Numbered from the stretch's first letter, positions 6,945 to 15,267 are shown. The stretch: 64,000 nucleotides of DNA from Cellulomonas sp. KH9 (GCF_900114185.1 NZ_FOSE01000001.1:707749-771748), one strand, 5' to 3'. Notes: a model not told the origin generated them from the letters alone. Made by a program: numbers and translations.

Positions 6945-7804
6945 GCGGCGGGCGGCGCACCGGGTGGTGGCGCACCGGGTGGTGGCGCCCGTGGGGGAGC
7001 CTCGTGGTCCTCGGTGCCGCCTGGGGCGTGGTCACCGCCATGGGCGGGGTCGACCCCCGGGTGCTGCCCGCGCCGGTCGACGTCGCGCGGGCGGCGGCCG
7101 ACCTGGTGGCCACCGGGACGCTGCTGCCCGCGCTCGCGGTCAGCGTGGGCCGGCTCGCGGCGGGTGCGCTGCTCGGCACGGCGGCCGGGCTCGTCCTCGG
7201 GCTCGTGGCGGGGCTGTCGCCGGTGGGCCACGACGTCGTCGACCGGCCCGTCCAGGCCGTGCGGGCCGTGCCGTTCACGGCCCTGACCCCGCTGCTCGTC
7301 GTGTGGTGGGGGCTGGGCGAGACGCCCAAGGTGCTGCTCGTCGTCCTGGCGAGCGCCGTGCCGGTGTACGTGGCGACCGTCGCCGGCGTGCGGGGCGTGG
7401 ACCCGCGGCTGCGGGAGGTCGCCGCGGCGCAGCGCGTCGGACGGTGGGCCACCGTGCGACGCGTCGTGCTGCCCGGTGCGCTGCCCTCGGTGCTCGCCGG
7501 GGTGCGGCTCGCGCTGGGCACCGGCTGGGTCGCGGTGATCGTCGCCGAGCAGGTCGCGACCGACCGCGGGGTCGGGGCGCTGCTCACCGACGCCCGGACG
7601 TGGGCGCGCACCGACGTCGTCCTCGTCTGCGTCGCGCTGTACGCGGCGCTCGGCCTGGTCACCGACGCCCTGGTCCGCGGCGTCGAGCACCGCGCGCTGC
7701 GCTGGCGCGCACCCACCCCCGGGGTCCCACCGGCAGACCGACCGCCCAGCCCGTCCACGCCCGCCGTCGCGCCCGCGCGACGTCCCACCGAGGAGCCCGC
7801 ATGA
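6941..7804 (+). CDS. ABC transporter permease, ThiX/SsuC type (thiamine precursor uptake)
   Basis: A 287-residue membrane protein with about six hydrophobic segments and the BPD_transp_1 EAA-like loop (VAAAQRVGRWATVRRVVLPGA-L) around residues 160-180. The N-terminus carries a 15-base duplication that encodes RTGWW twice. It overlaps the upstream small ORF (ATGA) and the substrate-binding gene (ATGA), so the genes are translationally coupled. The TPP riboswitch upstream makes uptake of thiamine, or of a pyrimidine precursor such as HMP or its formylamino derivative, the likely role. Confidence 0.88.
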   Translation: MSGGRRTGWWRTGWWRPWGSLVVLGAAWGVVTAMGGVDPRVLPAPVDVARAAADLVATGTLLPALAVSVGRLAAGALLGTAAGLVLGLVAGLSPVGHDVVDRPVQAVRAVPFTALTPLLVVWWGLGETPKVLLVVLASAVPVYVATVAGVRGVDPRLREVAAAQRVGRWATVRRVVLPGALPSVLAGVRLALGTGWVAVIVAEQVATDRGVGALLTDARTWARTDVVLVCVALYAALGLVTDALVRGVEHRALRWRAPTPGVPPADRPPSPSTPAVAPARRPTEEPA

Positions 7805-8841
7805 CACCGCCCGTCCTCCCGCACCCCACCCGACCGCGCGGACGCCGAGCCGTGCCCACCGCCCTGGCCGCCGTCACCGCCCTGCTGCTGGCGGGCTGTG
7901 CGGCGGCCGGCGGCGCGGCGGCGCCACCGACGGCCGCGGCCGGCACCACCCTGCGGGTCGGCCCCCTGTCGACGCAGAACCTGCTCACGCTCGCGGTCGA
8001 CGACGGCCTGCTCGGGCAGCACCTCGCGGACGCCGGCACCGGGCTGGAGGTGACCCCGCCGTTCGCGGCGTTCGCACCGGCGGCCGAGGCGCTCGCCGCC
8101 GGCCACGTGGACGTCGTCTCCGGCTCCACCACGGCCGTCGTCGCCGCGCTCGCCGGCGCGCCCGACCTCGTCGTGGTGGCCGTCGAGCACGACGCGGGCG
8201 ACACCCAGGGCATCGTCGCCCACGGCGACGTCCCGGACGTGGCCGCCCTGGCCGGGCGCTCGGTCGCGGTGAACCGCGGCGGCACCGGGGAGTACCTGCT
8301 GCGGCTCGCGCTGCGGGAGGCGGGCCTGACGCCCGACGACGTGACCGTCCGGCACCTCGCGCCCCCGGACGCGGCGAGCGCGTTCGCCGCCGGGCGCGTG
8401 GACGCGTGGGCGACGTGGGACCAGTACCTCGTCGGCGCGCAGGCGCTGCCGGGCGTGCGGACCGTGGCGCTCGCGCGCGACCTGGCGTCGGACAACCGGA
8501 CCGTGCACGTCACGACGCGTGACGTCGTCGAGCGGCACCCGGCCGCCGTCGCGGCGCTGTACGACGCGCTCGTCGCGGAGGCCGACGCGCTGCGCGCCGA
8601 TCCCGGGCGCCGGACCGAGGCGTACCGGGCGGCGGGTGCGGACGACCGGGTCGCGACGGCCCTCGGCGCGCTGGCGACGCCCGACGTGCGGCCCGCCGAC
8701 GCGGGGTTCGCCGCCGAGCTGGTGCGCGTCGCGGCGCTCTACGCCGAGGAGGGGATGGTGCCCGGCCCGGTCGACGTCACGGGGGTCGCGGTCGATGCGA
8801 CGCGGCTGGCCGGCGGCCCGGACGGCGGCGCGGGGTCGTGA
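7801..8841 (+). CDS. ABC transporter substrate-binding lipoprotein, ThiY/NMT1-like
   Basis: A 346-residue secreted lipoprotein. The signal peptide ends in the lipobox LLAGC (Cys about residue 34). The mature part has the NitT/TauT/NMT1-type periplasmic fold: a GPLSTQNLLTLAVDDGLL start, a substrate-loop segment SGSTTAVVAAL and the second-lobe segment SVAVNRGGTGEYLLRLAL. It would bind the pyrimidine precursor or thiamine at the cell surface and pass it to the permease. Start and stop overlap both neighbours by 4 bases. The precise ligand is inferred from the riboswitch. Confidence 0.85.
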   Translation: MTPPVLPHPTRPRGRRAVPTALAAVTALLLAGCAAAGGAAAPPTAAAGTTLRVGPLSTQNLLTLAVDDGLLGQHLADAGTGLEVTPPFAAFAPAAEALAAGHVDVVSGSTTAVVAALAGAPDLVVVAVEHDAGDTQGIVAHGDVPDVAALAGRSVAVNRGGTGEYLLRLALREAGLTPDDVTVRHLAPPDAASAFAAGRVDAWATWDQYLVGAQALPGVRTVALARDLASDNRTVHVTTRDVVERHPAAVAALYDALVAEADALRADPGRRTEAYRAAGADDRVATALGALATPDVRPADAGFAAELVRVAALYAEEGMVPGPVDVTGVAVDATRLAGGPDGGAGS

Positions 8842-9539
8842 GCGTGCGGGTGCGCGGGCTGCGCCGCGCGTTCAACGGTCGGGACGTCCTGGCGGGCCTC
8901 GACCTCGACGTGCCGGCGGGGGCGTGCGTGGCGGTCGTGGGGCGCAGCGGCGGCGGCAAGTCCACGCTGCTGCGCGCGCTGGCGGGCCTGGACCCGGGGG
9001 CGCGGGCGGACCACCTGGCGGTCGCGGACCCGACGGCTGTCGTGTTCCAGGAGCCGCGGCTCCTGCCGTGGGAGCCGGTGTGGCGCACCGTCCTGCTCGG
9101 GCCCGGTCCCGTGCCGCGCGCGGCCGACCGCCCGCGGGCGCTCGCGGCGCTCGCCGAGGTCGGGCTCGAGCACCTGGCGGACGCGTGGCCGCTGACGCTG
9201 TCCGGCGGGGAGGCGCAGCGCGTCGCGCTGGCCCGTGCGCTGCACCGCGAGCCGCGCGTGCTGCTGCTCGACGAGCCGTTCGGTGCGCTCGACGCCCTGA
9301 CCCGCCTCGGGGCGCACGCGCTGCTGCGCGACGTGCGCGCGGCGCGTCCGGTGGCCACCGTGCTGGTCACGCACGACGTGGACGAGGCGCTCACCCTGGC
9401 GGACGAGGTCCGGGTGCTCGACGGCGGCCGGCTGACCGCCGCCGTCGAGCCCGGGTCGTCCGACGCCCGCGGGGTCCTGCTGGAGCGGCTGGGGGTGCCG
9501 CGGTCGGTCAGAGGGCCGAGTCGCGCATGGTCCCCGTGA
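8838..9539 (+). CDS. ABC transporter ATPase, ThiZ/SsuB type
   Basis: A 233-residue nucleotide-binding subunit. Walker A GRSGGGKST is at residues 35-43, the Q-loop at VVFQEPRLLPW, the signature at LSGGEAQR, Walker B at VLLLDEPFGALD and the H-loop at VLVTHDVDEAL. All catalytic residues are present. The GTG start overlaps the preceding stop (GTGA). The 3' end overlaps the convergent septum-formation lipoprotein gene by 32 bases. It powers the riboswitch-controlled importer. Confidence 0.92.
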   Translation: MSVRVRGLRRAFNGRDVLAGLDLDVPAGACVAVVGRSGGGKSTLLRALAGLDPGARADHLAVADPTAVVFQEPRLLPWEPVWRTVLLGPGPVPRAADRPRALAALAEVGLEHLADAWPLTLSGGEAQRVALARALHREPRVLLLDEPFGALDALTRLGAHALLRDVRAARPVATVLVTHDVDEALTLADEVRVLDGGRLTAAVEPGSSDARGVLLERLGVPRSVRGPSRAWSP

Positions 9540-10059
9540 GCCCGCCCTCGAGGTGCACGACGAGGCACTGGACCACGTCGTCGCCCTGCGACCAGCTCTC
9601 CGGGGTGGGGGAGAGGTAGGTGTAGTCGAGCGTGGAGTCCTCGTACGCCGTCCCGACGAAGCCGGCGAACGCGTCGTAGCAGAACTGGTCGGCGTACGTC
9701 GGGGTCTCGGCCTCGGCGTCCTGGGCCAGCGCCAGGTCGCTCTCGTGCTGCTCCTGCGTGAGCGTCGTCTCGGCGTAGATCTCGGCGTCGTGCTGCTCGG
9801 CGCACGGCACGGTCGGCAGCGACGCGAACTCGGTGGTCTCCTTCGACTCCGCGAGGTAGTTGAGGCAGTCGCCCACCTGCAGCGAGAAGACGTCGGCCTC
9901 GGCGGACGCGGTGATCTCGCCGCCGGGCTCGTCGCGCTGCGCGGCCTCGGGGCTGTCGCCCAGGACGGCGTCGACGACGGCGCCGCAGCCCGTCAGGGTC
10001 ACGGTGAGGGCGACGGCGAGGGCGATGGCGGCGCGCGGGCGCCGGGTACGGGAGGTCAC
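9508..10059 (-). CDS. septum formation family lipoprotein
   Basis: A 183-residue lipoprotein. The signal peptide runs into the lipobox TLTGC (Cys about residue 24), followed by an acidic linker. The VFSLQVGDCLNYL and VPCAEQHDAEIYA blocks, with paired Cys residues, match the septum formation domain (PF13845) of actinobacteria; family members are cell-surface proteins of unclear biochemical role. The GTG at 10059 is chosen because the signal peptide begins there. A perfect CRP/GlxR-type palindrome lies 78-93 bases upstream. Confidence 0.8.
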   Translation of the reverse strand: MTSRTRRPRAAIALAVALTVTLTGCGAVVDAVLGDSPEAAQRDEPGGEITASAEADVFSLQVGDCLNYLAESKETTEFASLPTVPCAEQHDAEIYAETTLTQEQHESDLALAQDAEAETPTYADQFCYDAFAGFVGTAYEDSTLDYTYLSPTPESWSQGDDVVQCLVVHLEGGLTGTMRDSAL

Positions 10060-10136
10060 GGCGAGCAGTGAAGCAGCCGTCCGGTGCGGCCGTGACCGTG
10101 TCGGATCTCGATCCGGTGACGATCCCGGGAGCGGGC

Positions 10137-10152
10137 TGTGAGACGTGTCACA
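10137..10152. promoter_or_regulatory. CRP/GlxR-type binding site
   Basis: TGTGAGACGTGTCACA has exact TGTGA and TCACA arms with a 6-base spacer, the consensus for CRP-family regulators including actinobacterial GlxR/Crp. It sits upstream of the septum-formation lipoprotein gene and overlaps the stop codon of the isomerase gene. Confidence 0.6.
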
Positions 10153-11116
10153 GGTGCGGCAGGACGTGCCGCACGTGCCGCTCCGCCATCGTGGCGAGCG
10201 TCCGCCCGGGGGGTGCCGCCCACACGTCCTCGTGGAAGATCTCGACCTCCACGTCGCCCGTGTAGCCCGCGTCGCGGACCCACCGCGTGATCGTCGCGAA
10301 GTCCACGTACCCGTCGCCCACGTGCCCGCGGGAGTGCAGCGGGTCGGCCGCGAGCGGCAGCACCCAGTCGCACACCTGGTACCCGGCGAGGCGCCCCTCG
10401 GCGCCGGCGCGGGCGATCTGCCGCGCCAGGTCCGGGTCCCACCACACGTGGTACGTGTCGACGACGACACCGACGACGGCGGGGTCGAACGGGGCCGCCA
10501 GGTCGAGCGCCTGGCCCAGCGTCGAGACCACGGCGCGGTCGGCCGCGAACATCGGGTGCAGCGGCTCCAGCACGAGCCGCACGCCGTGCTCGGCCGCGTA
10601 GGGCGCGAGCGCGGCGATCCGGTCGGCGACGCGCTGCCGGGTCGCGACGACGTCGCGGGCCGGGTCGTCGGGGCCGTCGGCGGCCGGGGCGCCGGTCGGG
10701 TGGGGCAGGGCCGGGTACGGGAGGGCAGCGCCACCCGGTGCCGACGCGGCGGGCAGCCCGCCGACGACCAGGACCAGCTCGCGGGTGCCGAGCATCGCCG
10801 CCTCGCGGACCGCGAGCCGGTTGTCGTCGAGGGCGGCGCGGGCGGCGTCGTCGTCGGCGGTCGTGAGGAACCCGCCGCGGCACAGCGACGAGACCCGCAG
10901 GCCGTGGTCGGCGACGACCGTCGCCGCGACGTCGGCGCCGACCTCCTGCACGCGGTCGCGCCACACGCCGATGGACGACAGCCCGGCGTCCGCGGCGGCG
11001 GCCGCCGCCTGCGCGAGGGTCAGGTGCTTGGTCGTCGCGGTGTTGAGCGACAGCCGGGCGAGGTCCGCGCGGCGGCCGGGGGCCGCCTCGCCGACCGGGG
11101 CGACGGGTGTGCTCAC
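10148..11116 (-). CDS. sugar phosphate isomerase/epimerase-like TIM-barrel protein
   Basis: A 322-residue protein of the xylose isomerase-like TIM-barrel family (PF01261). Probable metal ligands are visible: Glu in LVLEPLHP, Asp/His in VVDTYHVWWDP, His in HVGDGYVDF and Glu in VEVEIFHEDVW. The GTG at 11116 overlaps the stop of the Gfo/Idh/MocA gene by 4 bases, so the two are translationally coupled. Such pairs commonly isomerise or epimerise a sugar oxidised by the partner. The exact substrate is unknown. Confidence 0.85.
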   Translation of the reverse strand: MSTPVAPVGEAAPGRRADLARLSLNTATTKHLTLAQAAAAAADAGLSSIGVWRDRVQEVGADVAATVVADHGLRVSSLCRGGFLTTADDDAARAALDDNRLAVREAAMLGTRELVLVVGGLPAASAPGGAALPYPALPHPTGAPAADGPDDPARDVVATRQRVADRIAALAPYAAEHGVRLVLEPLHPMFAADRAVVSTLGQALDLAAPFDPAVVGVVVDTYHVWWDPDLARQIARAGAEGRLAGYQVCDWVLPLAADPLHSRGHVGDGYVDFATITRWVRDAGYTGDVEVEIFHEDVWAAPPGRTLATMAERHVRHVLPHL

Positions 11117-12276
11117 AGCACGATCTCGGGGACCTCGAGCCGGCGGCCCTCGTCGGACGAGCGCAGGCCCAGCTCCGCGAGCTGCACGCCGCGTGCGGCC
11201 GACAGCAGGTCGAACCGGTGCGGGCGGCCCAGGGCGACGTCGACGAGGAACTCCTCCCACTGCGCCTTGAAGCCGTTCTCGAGCTCCGCGTTGGCGGGGA
11301 CCGGCAGCCACTGGTCGCGGAACCGCTCGGTGGTCGGCAGGTCGGGGTTCCACACGGGTCGCGGCGTGGCCGACCGGGGCTGCGCGACGCAGTGGAACAG
11401 ACCGGCGACGGCCGATCCGTGGGTCCCGTCGACCTGGAACTCGACGAGCTCGTCGCGGTGCACGCGCACCGCCCACGACGAGTTGATCTGCGCGACGACG
11501 GGGCCGCCGTCCGGGGTCTCGAGCTGGAAGATCCCGTACGCCGCGTCGTCGGCCGTGGCCTCGTAGGCCTCGCCGCGCTCGTCCCAGCGGGTGGGGACGT
11601 GGGTCGCGGTCTGCGACGTCACCGTGCGCACGCGCCCGACGATCCCCTCGAGCACGTAGTTCCAGTGGCAGAACATGTCGACGGTCATGCCGCCGCCGTC
11701 GGCCGCGCGGTAGTTCCACGACGGCCGCTGGGCGGGCTGCACGTCGCCCTCCCACACCCAGTACCCGAACTCGCCGCGCAGCGACAGGATCCGGCCGAAG
11801 AAGCCCTCGTCGACCAGGCGCCGCAGCTTGACCAGGCCGGGCAGGTACAGCTTGTCGTGCACGACGCCGGCCGTGACGCCGGTCGTGCCGCGCAGCCGGG
11901 CGAGCTCGACCGCCTCGTGCAGGGTCTCGGCGGTGGGCTTCTCGGTGTAGACGTGCTTGCCGGCCTTCATCGCCGCGGTGAGGGTGGCGGCCCGCAGGCT
12001 CGTCATCGAGGCGTCGAACACGACGTCGGTGGCCGGGTCGTGGATCGCGGCCTGCAGGTCCGTGGTCCAGTGCTCGACGCCGTGCCGCTCGGCGACGGTG
12101 CGCACCTTCTCGGCGTCGCGGCCGACGAGGACGGGCTCGACCTGCACGCGCGTGCCGTCGGGCAGCACGACGCCGCCCTGCTCCCGGATCGGCAGGACCG
12201 AGCGCAGCAGGTGCTGGCGGTAGCCCATGCGGCCGGTGATGCCGTTCATGGCGATGCGCAGGGTGCGCGTGGTCAT
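11113..12276 (-). CDS. Gfo/Idh/MocA-family oxidoreductase
   Basis: A 387-residue NAD(P)-dependent sugar oxidoreductase. The N-terminal Rossmann region contains NGITGRMGY, the cofactor-binding EKP motif lies in YTEKPTAET near residue 118, and a C-terminal alpha/beta domain follows, with GMTVDMFCHWNYVLEG as the likely active-site segment. The long N-terminal loop (REQGGVVLPDGTRV) marks a subfamily that, as far as I know, is not biochemically described. A LacI-type operator lies 56-69 bases upstream. It is coupled to the isomerase gene downstream. Confidence 0.88.
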   Translation of the reverse strand: MTTRTLRIAMNGITGRMGYRQHLLRSVLPIREQGGVVLPDGTRVQVEPVLVGRDAEKVRTVAERHGVEHWTTDLQAAIHDPATDVVFDASMTSLRAATLTAAMKAGKHVYTEKPTAETLHEAVELARLRGTTGVTAGVVHDKLYLPGLVKLRRLVDEGFFGRILSLRGEFGYWVWEGDVQPAQRPSWNYRAADGGGMTVDMFCHWNYVLEGIVGRVRTVTSQTATHVPTRWDERGEAYEATADDAAYGIFQLETPDGGPVVAQINSSWAVRVHRDELVEFQVDGTHGSAVAGLFHCVAQPRSATPRPVWNPDLPTTERFRDQWLPVPANAELENGFKAQWEEFLVDVALGRPHRFDLLSAARGVQLAELGLRSSDEGRRLEVPEIVL

Positions 12277-12331
12277 CGTCGTCTCCGTGGGTCGCGGCGT
12301 CGTCGCCTGTCGCCGGGTCGACCCGGCAGGA

Positions 12332-12345
12332 GGAATGCGCTTTCC
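12332..12345. promoter_or_regulatory. LacI-type operator upstream of the Gfo/isomerase operon
   Basis: On the minus strand the site reads GGAAAGCGCATTCC: six matching pairs around a central GC, one mismatched pair. Its first nine bases are identical to the site at 2881-2889, and it shares GAAAGCG with 15090-15103. Confidence 0.55.
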
Positions 12346-12427
12346 CGCACTGTAGCGGCACGCCCCCGCCCCCCGTCAACAGGCACCGCCCTCCCGCGGC
12401 GGAGGGGTGGGCAGCAGGTCGGGCCGC

Positions 12428-12520
12428 GGTGCGCAGCGGGTAGGGCGCGGTGCGCAGCGGGTAGTGCGCGGTGCGCAGGGGGAGAGGCCCGGTGCGCAGC
12501 GGGTAGTGCGCGGTGCGAGG
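12428..12520. repeat. 21-bp tandem repeat (four units plus a partial unit)
   Basis: Units begin at 12428, 12449, 12470, 12491 and (partial) 12512, each starting GGTGCGCA and mostly continuing GCGGGTAG. Units 2 and 4 are identical. The array lies directly after the stop codon of the fructuronate reductase-like gene. Its core GTGCGCACCGCGC (minus strand) also occurs at the 3' end of that gene, so the array may have grown from it. Confidence 0.85.
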
Positions 12521-12521
12521 G

Positions 12522-14030
12522 TCAGCGCGCGGTGCGCACGGGGGTGAGGTCGCGCAGCGCGGACGTGACGGCGTCCCGGAACGGCGTCGACGCCGCGACC
12601 GCCTCGGGGAACACCTCGCGCAGCGCGAACAGCCCGCCGACCGGGTCCGGGCCGGCGACCGCCTCGGCCAGCTGCGGCGCGAGCGGGTCGTCGAGCGCCA
12701 CGGTGCGCCCCGAGACGACGAGCTCGCCCGCGGCCGCGGCACGCACGTACGCGACCCACCCGGCCACGGCGTGCGCGGCCGCGTGCGGGACGGCGCCGGC
12801 GGCGAGCCGGTCGGCCACGGTCCCCAGCAGGCGCACGGGCAGCTTCTGCGACCCGTCCATGGCGACCTGCACGGTGGTGTGCCCCGTGCGGGGGTTGGCG
12901 AACCGGTGCAGCACCTCGTCCCGGTACGCGTGCAGGTCCGTGCCGTCGGGTGCGACCAGCGTGGGCAGCACGTCCTCGTCCACCAGCGCGCGGGCCAGGG
13001 CCTCCAGGTGCGGGTCGGCGACGGCCTCGGCGATCGTCGCGTGCCCGCCCAGCGCGCCCAGGTACGCCAGCGTCGAGTGCGTCGCGTTCAGCACCCGCAG
13101 CTTCGCGCGCTCGAACGGCGCGACGTCGTGCGTGAACGTCACCCCCGCGCGCTCCCACTCCGGGCGGGGTCCGGCGAAGTCGTCCTCGACGACCCACTGG
13201 AGGAACGGCTCGCCCACGACCAGCGCCTCGTCGTGCAGGCCCAGCAGCCCCGCGGCCTCCGCGCGGTGCGCGTCCGTCGTCGCCGGCACGATGCGGTCGA
13301 CCATCGTCGACGGGAAGCGCACGCTCGCGGCGACCCACGCGGCCACGTCCTGCGCCCCGTGCACGGCGGCGAGGCCCTGCGCGACGAGGCCCGCGAGCAC
13401 TGCGCCGTTGTCGGTGAGGTTGTCGCAGCACACCACCGTCAGCGGCGCGCCGGACGTGCGGTGGCGGCGCACGAGCCCGCGCAGCAGCATCCCGATCGCG
13501 GTCCGGGTGGGCGTCCCGTCGTCCCGCGTCAGCTCGGTCGCGGCGGCCGCGAGGTCCGCGGCCACGTCCGGCGCGGCGGCGTCGATCCCGCCGTCGGCCG
13601 CACGCCGGTACCCCTTCTCCGTGACCGTCAGGCTCACGACGTGCGTCGTCGGGGCCGCGATCGCGTCGAGGACCCGCGCGGTGTCCCGGCCGGGGAAGGC
13701 GACGTCGCGCACCGACCCGACCACGCGCAGCGTCGACGCCTGCGCCCCGGCCGTCAGCACGCCGTACAGCCCGTCCTGCGGGCGGAGCTGGTCGACCACG
13801 CGGGGGCTGCGCTGCGTCACGCCGAGGATGCCCCAGTCGGTCCGGCCGGTCGCGGCGGCGGCGTCCTCGGTGCAGACGGCCTGGTGCGCCCGGTGGAACG
13901 CGCCGATGCCGAGGTGCACCTGGCCCACCGTGAGCGCGCGGGGATCGACCGCCGGGCCGCGCACGGCGTCGGGCAGCCCGTGCGCGGTGCGCTGCGCCCA
14001 GGTGTCGGCGGACAGGCGGGGCAGGCTCAT
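12522..14030 (-). CDS. mannitol dehydrogenase-family protein, probable D-fructuronate (mannonate) reductase
   Basis: A 502-residue polyol-specific long-chain dehydrogenase. The N-terminal cofactor region includes VHLGIGAFHRAHQAV, and the family signature K-x4-N-x2-H appears in KLRVLNATHS. Length and domains fit UxuB, MtlD and related enzymes. Because uxaC is divergently placed next to it and ManD is also in the window, reduction of D-fructuronate to D-mannonate is the likely reaction. The ATG overlaps the stop of the LacI gene (ATGA), so the two are coupled. Mannitol or another polyol remains possible. Confidence 0.8.
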   Translation of the reverse strand: MSLPRLSADTWAQRTAHGLPDAVRGPAVDPRALTVGQVHLGIGAFHRAHQAVCTEDAAAATGRTDWGILGVTQRSPRVVDQLRPQDGLYGVLTAGAQASTLRVVGSVRDVAFPGRDTARVLDAIAAPTTHVVSLTVTEKGYRRAADGGIDAAAPDVAADLAAAATELTRDDGTPTRTAIGMLLRGLVRRHRTSGAPLTVVCCDNLTDNGAVLAGLVAQGLAAVHGAQDVAAWVAASVRFPSTMVDRIVPATTDAHRAEAAGLLGLHDEALVVGEPFLQWVVEDDFAGPRPEWERAGVTFTHDVAPFERAKLRVLNATHSTLAYLGALGGHATIAEAVADPHLEALARALVDEDVLPTLVAPDGTDLHAYRDEVLHRFANPRTGHTTVQVAMDGSQKLPVRLLGTVADRLAAGAVPHAAAHAVAGWVAYVRAAAAGELVVSGRTVALDDPLAPQLAEAVAGPDPVGGLFALREVFPEAVAASTPFRDAVTSALRDLTPVRTAR

Positions 14031-15013
14031 CGGGTCTCCGGGGGTCGGGGTGGTGGTGCGGTGGTGCCGCGCACCACCAGCTCGACGGGCAGCACGGTGC
14101 GCGGCGCGTCGCCGTCGTGCGGGGTCAGCAGCAGGTCGACCGCGGTGCGCCCGAGCCGGGCCAGCGGGACCGCGACGGTCGTCAGGGAGGGCGTCACGAG
14201 CGTCGCGACGGGCGCGTCGTCGAACCCCACCACGGACATGTCCTCCGGGACCCGCACCCCGCGCGACCGGAGCCGGTCGAGCACGCCCAGCGCCATGAGG
14301 TCGTTGTAGGTCAGGACGGCGGTCGCACCGCCGGCGACCGCGAGGTCGGCGGCCCCGACGCCGCCGGCGAACACCGGGGCGTGCGCGCCGAGGTCCAGCA
14401 CCTCGAGGTCCAGGTCGAGCGCCGCCAGGCCGTCCCGCCGCCGGGCGTCGGACCAGGACCCGGCGGGGCCGCCCGCGTAGGCGACGCGCCGGTGGCCCAG
14501 GGCATGCAGGTGGCGCGCCGCCTGGCGCAGGCCGTCCCGGTTGTCGACGACGACGGACGGCAGGTCGGCGCCCTCACGGTTGACCAGCAGCACGGGCCGC
14601 CCGTCGGCGGCGACCGCCGCGAGGTCGTCGGCGGACATGCGCGGGGAGCAGAGCAGGACTCCGTCGGCCTGCGCGCCGAGCTGCGCGACGAGCTCGGCCT
14701 CCAGGCGGGGGTCCTCCTCGGCGTCGGCGACGACCACGGCGTGCCCGGCGGCACGGGCCCGCGACTGCACGGCCTTGGCGACGGCCGAGAAGAACGGGTT
14801 CTCGAGGTCCGGCACGACGAGGCAGAGGTGACCGCTGCGTCCGGTGATGAGCTCACGGGCCGCGCGGTTGGGCCGGTAGCCGAGCTCGCGCGCGATGCGG
14901 CGCACGAGCTCGCGCCGCTCGGGGGCGACGAGGTCCGGGGCGGACAGGGCGCGCGACGCGGTCGCGGCCGAGACACCGGCGGCACGTGCGACGTCGCGCA
15001 GCGTGACGGCCAT
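14027..15013 (-). CDS. LacI-family transcriptional regulator
   Basis: A 328-residue repressor. The N-terminal helix-turn-helix and hinge (LRDVARAAGVSAATASRAL) span residues 4-60, followed by a periplasmic-binding-protein-like effector domain ending in the RGTT motif. The ATG at 15013 is chosen because the HTH begins immediately after it. It is divergent from uxaC across 254 bases that hold two LacI-type operators, and coupled to the fructuronate reductase-like gene. It is probably the local uronate repressor, with a uronate or its metabolite as inducer. Confidence 0.9.
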   Translation of the reverse strand: MAVTLRDVARAAGVSAATASRALSAPDLVAPERRELVRRIARELGYRPNRAARELITGRSGHLCLVVPDLENPFFSAVAKAVQSRARAAGHAVVVADAEEDPRLEAELVAQLGAQADGVLLCSPRMSADDLAAVAADGRPVLLVNREGADLPSVVVDNRDGLRQAARHLHALGHRRVAYAGGPAGSWSDARRRDGLAALDLDLEVLDLGAHAPVFAGGVGAADLAVAGGATAVLTYNDLMALGVLDRLRSRGVRVPEDMSVVGFDDAPVATLVTPSLTTVAVPLARLGRTAVDLLLTPHDGDAPRTVLPVELVVRGTTAPPPRPPETR

Positions 15014-15089
15014 GGGTGCTCCTCCGCGTCGGTGCCGGCGCCGTGCGGTGGCGCCGGGCGCGGCCCGACGCGCCTGCCCGCGCAGACGA

Positions 15090-15103
15090 TGAAAGCGATT
15101 GCA
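15090..15103. promoter_or_regulatory. LacI-type operator between LacI and uxaC, site 1
   Basis: TGAAAGCGATTGCA fits the general LacI/GalR consensus TGNAANCGNTTNCA exactly. It lies 77 bases before the LacI start and about 165 bases before uxaC. It is the probable autoregulatory and divergent control site. Confidence 0.65.
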
Positions 15104-15178
15104 GCACGCCGGTCGCGGCGGGGGCAAGTGCCCGGTGCGGTCCTTGCGTCAGGGTGGACACGGTGGCATGGTCGGGCC

Positions 15179-15192
15179 TGCAAACGTATTCA
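15179..15192. promoter_or_regulatory. LacI-type operator between LacI and uxaC, site 2
   Basis: TGCAAACGTATTCA matches the LacI consensus with one mismatch and belongs to the AAACGTTT class also seen at 27048-27059. It is about 75 bases upstream of uxaC. Confidence 0.5.
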
Positions 15193-15267
15193 TCGACGCG
15201 GTCGACACCTGTCGTCCGCACCGTGGGGCGCACCGCCGCGCCGTCGCGGACCGCGCCGGAGGACCTG

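Noticed and set aside
12428..12520. Tandem array considered as a CRISPR
   Set aside because: The 21-base units are directly adjacent with no spacers, and no cas genes are present.
11117..12742. A long minus-strand frame upstream of the isomerase gene, reaching into the repeat array
   Set aside because: It is a shadow of the Gfo/Idh/MocA gene in another frame. The isomerase fold starts at the GTG at 11116.
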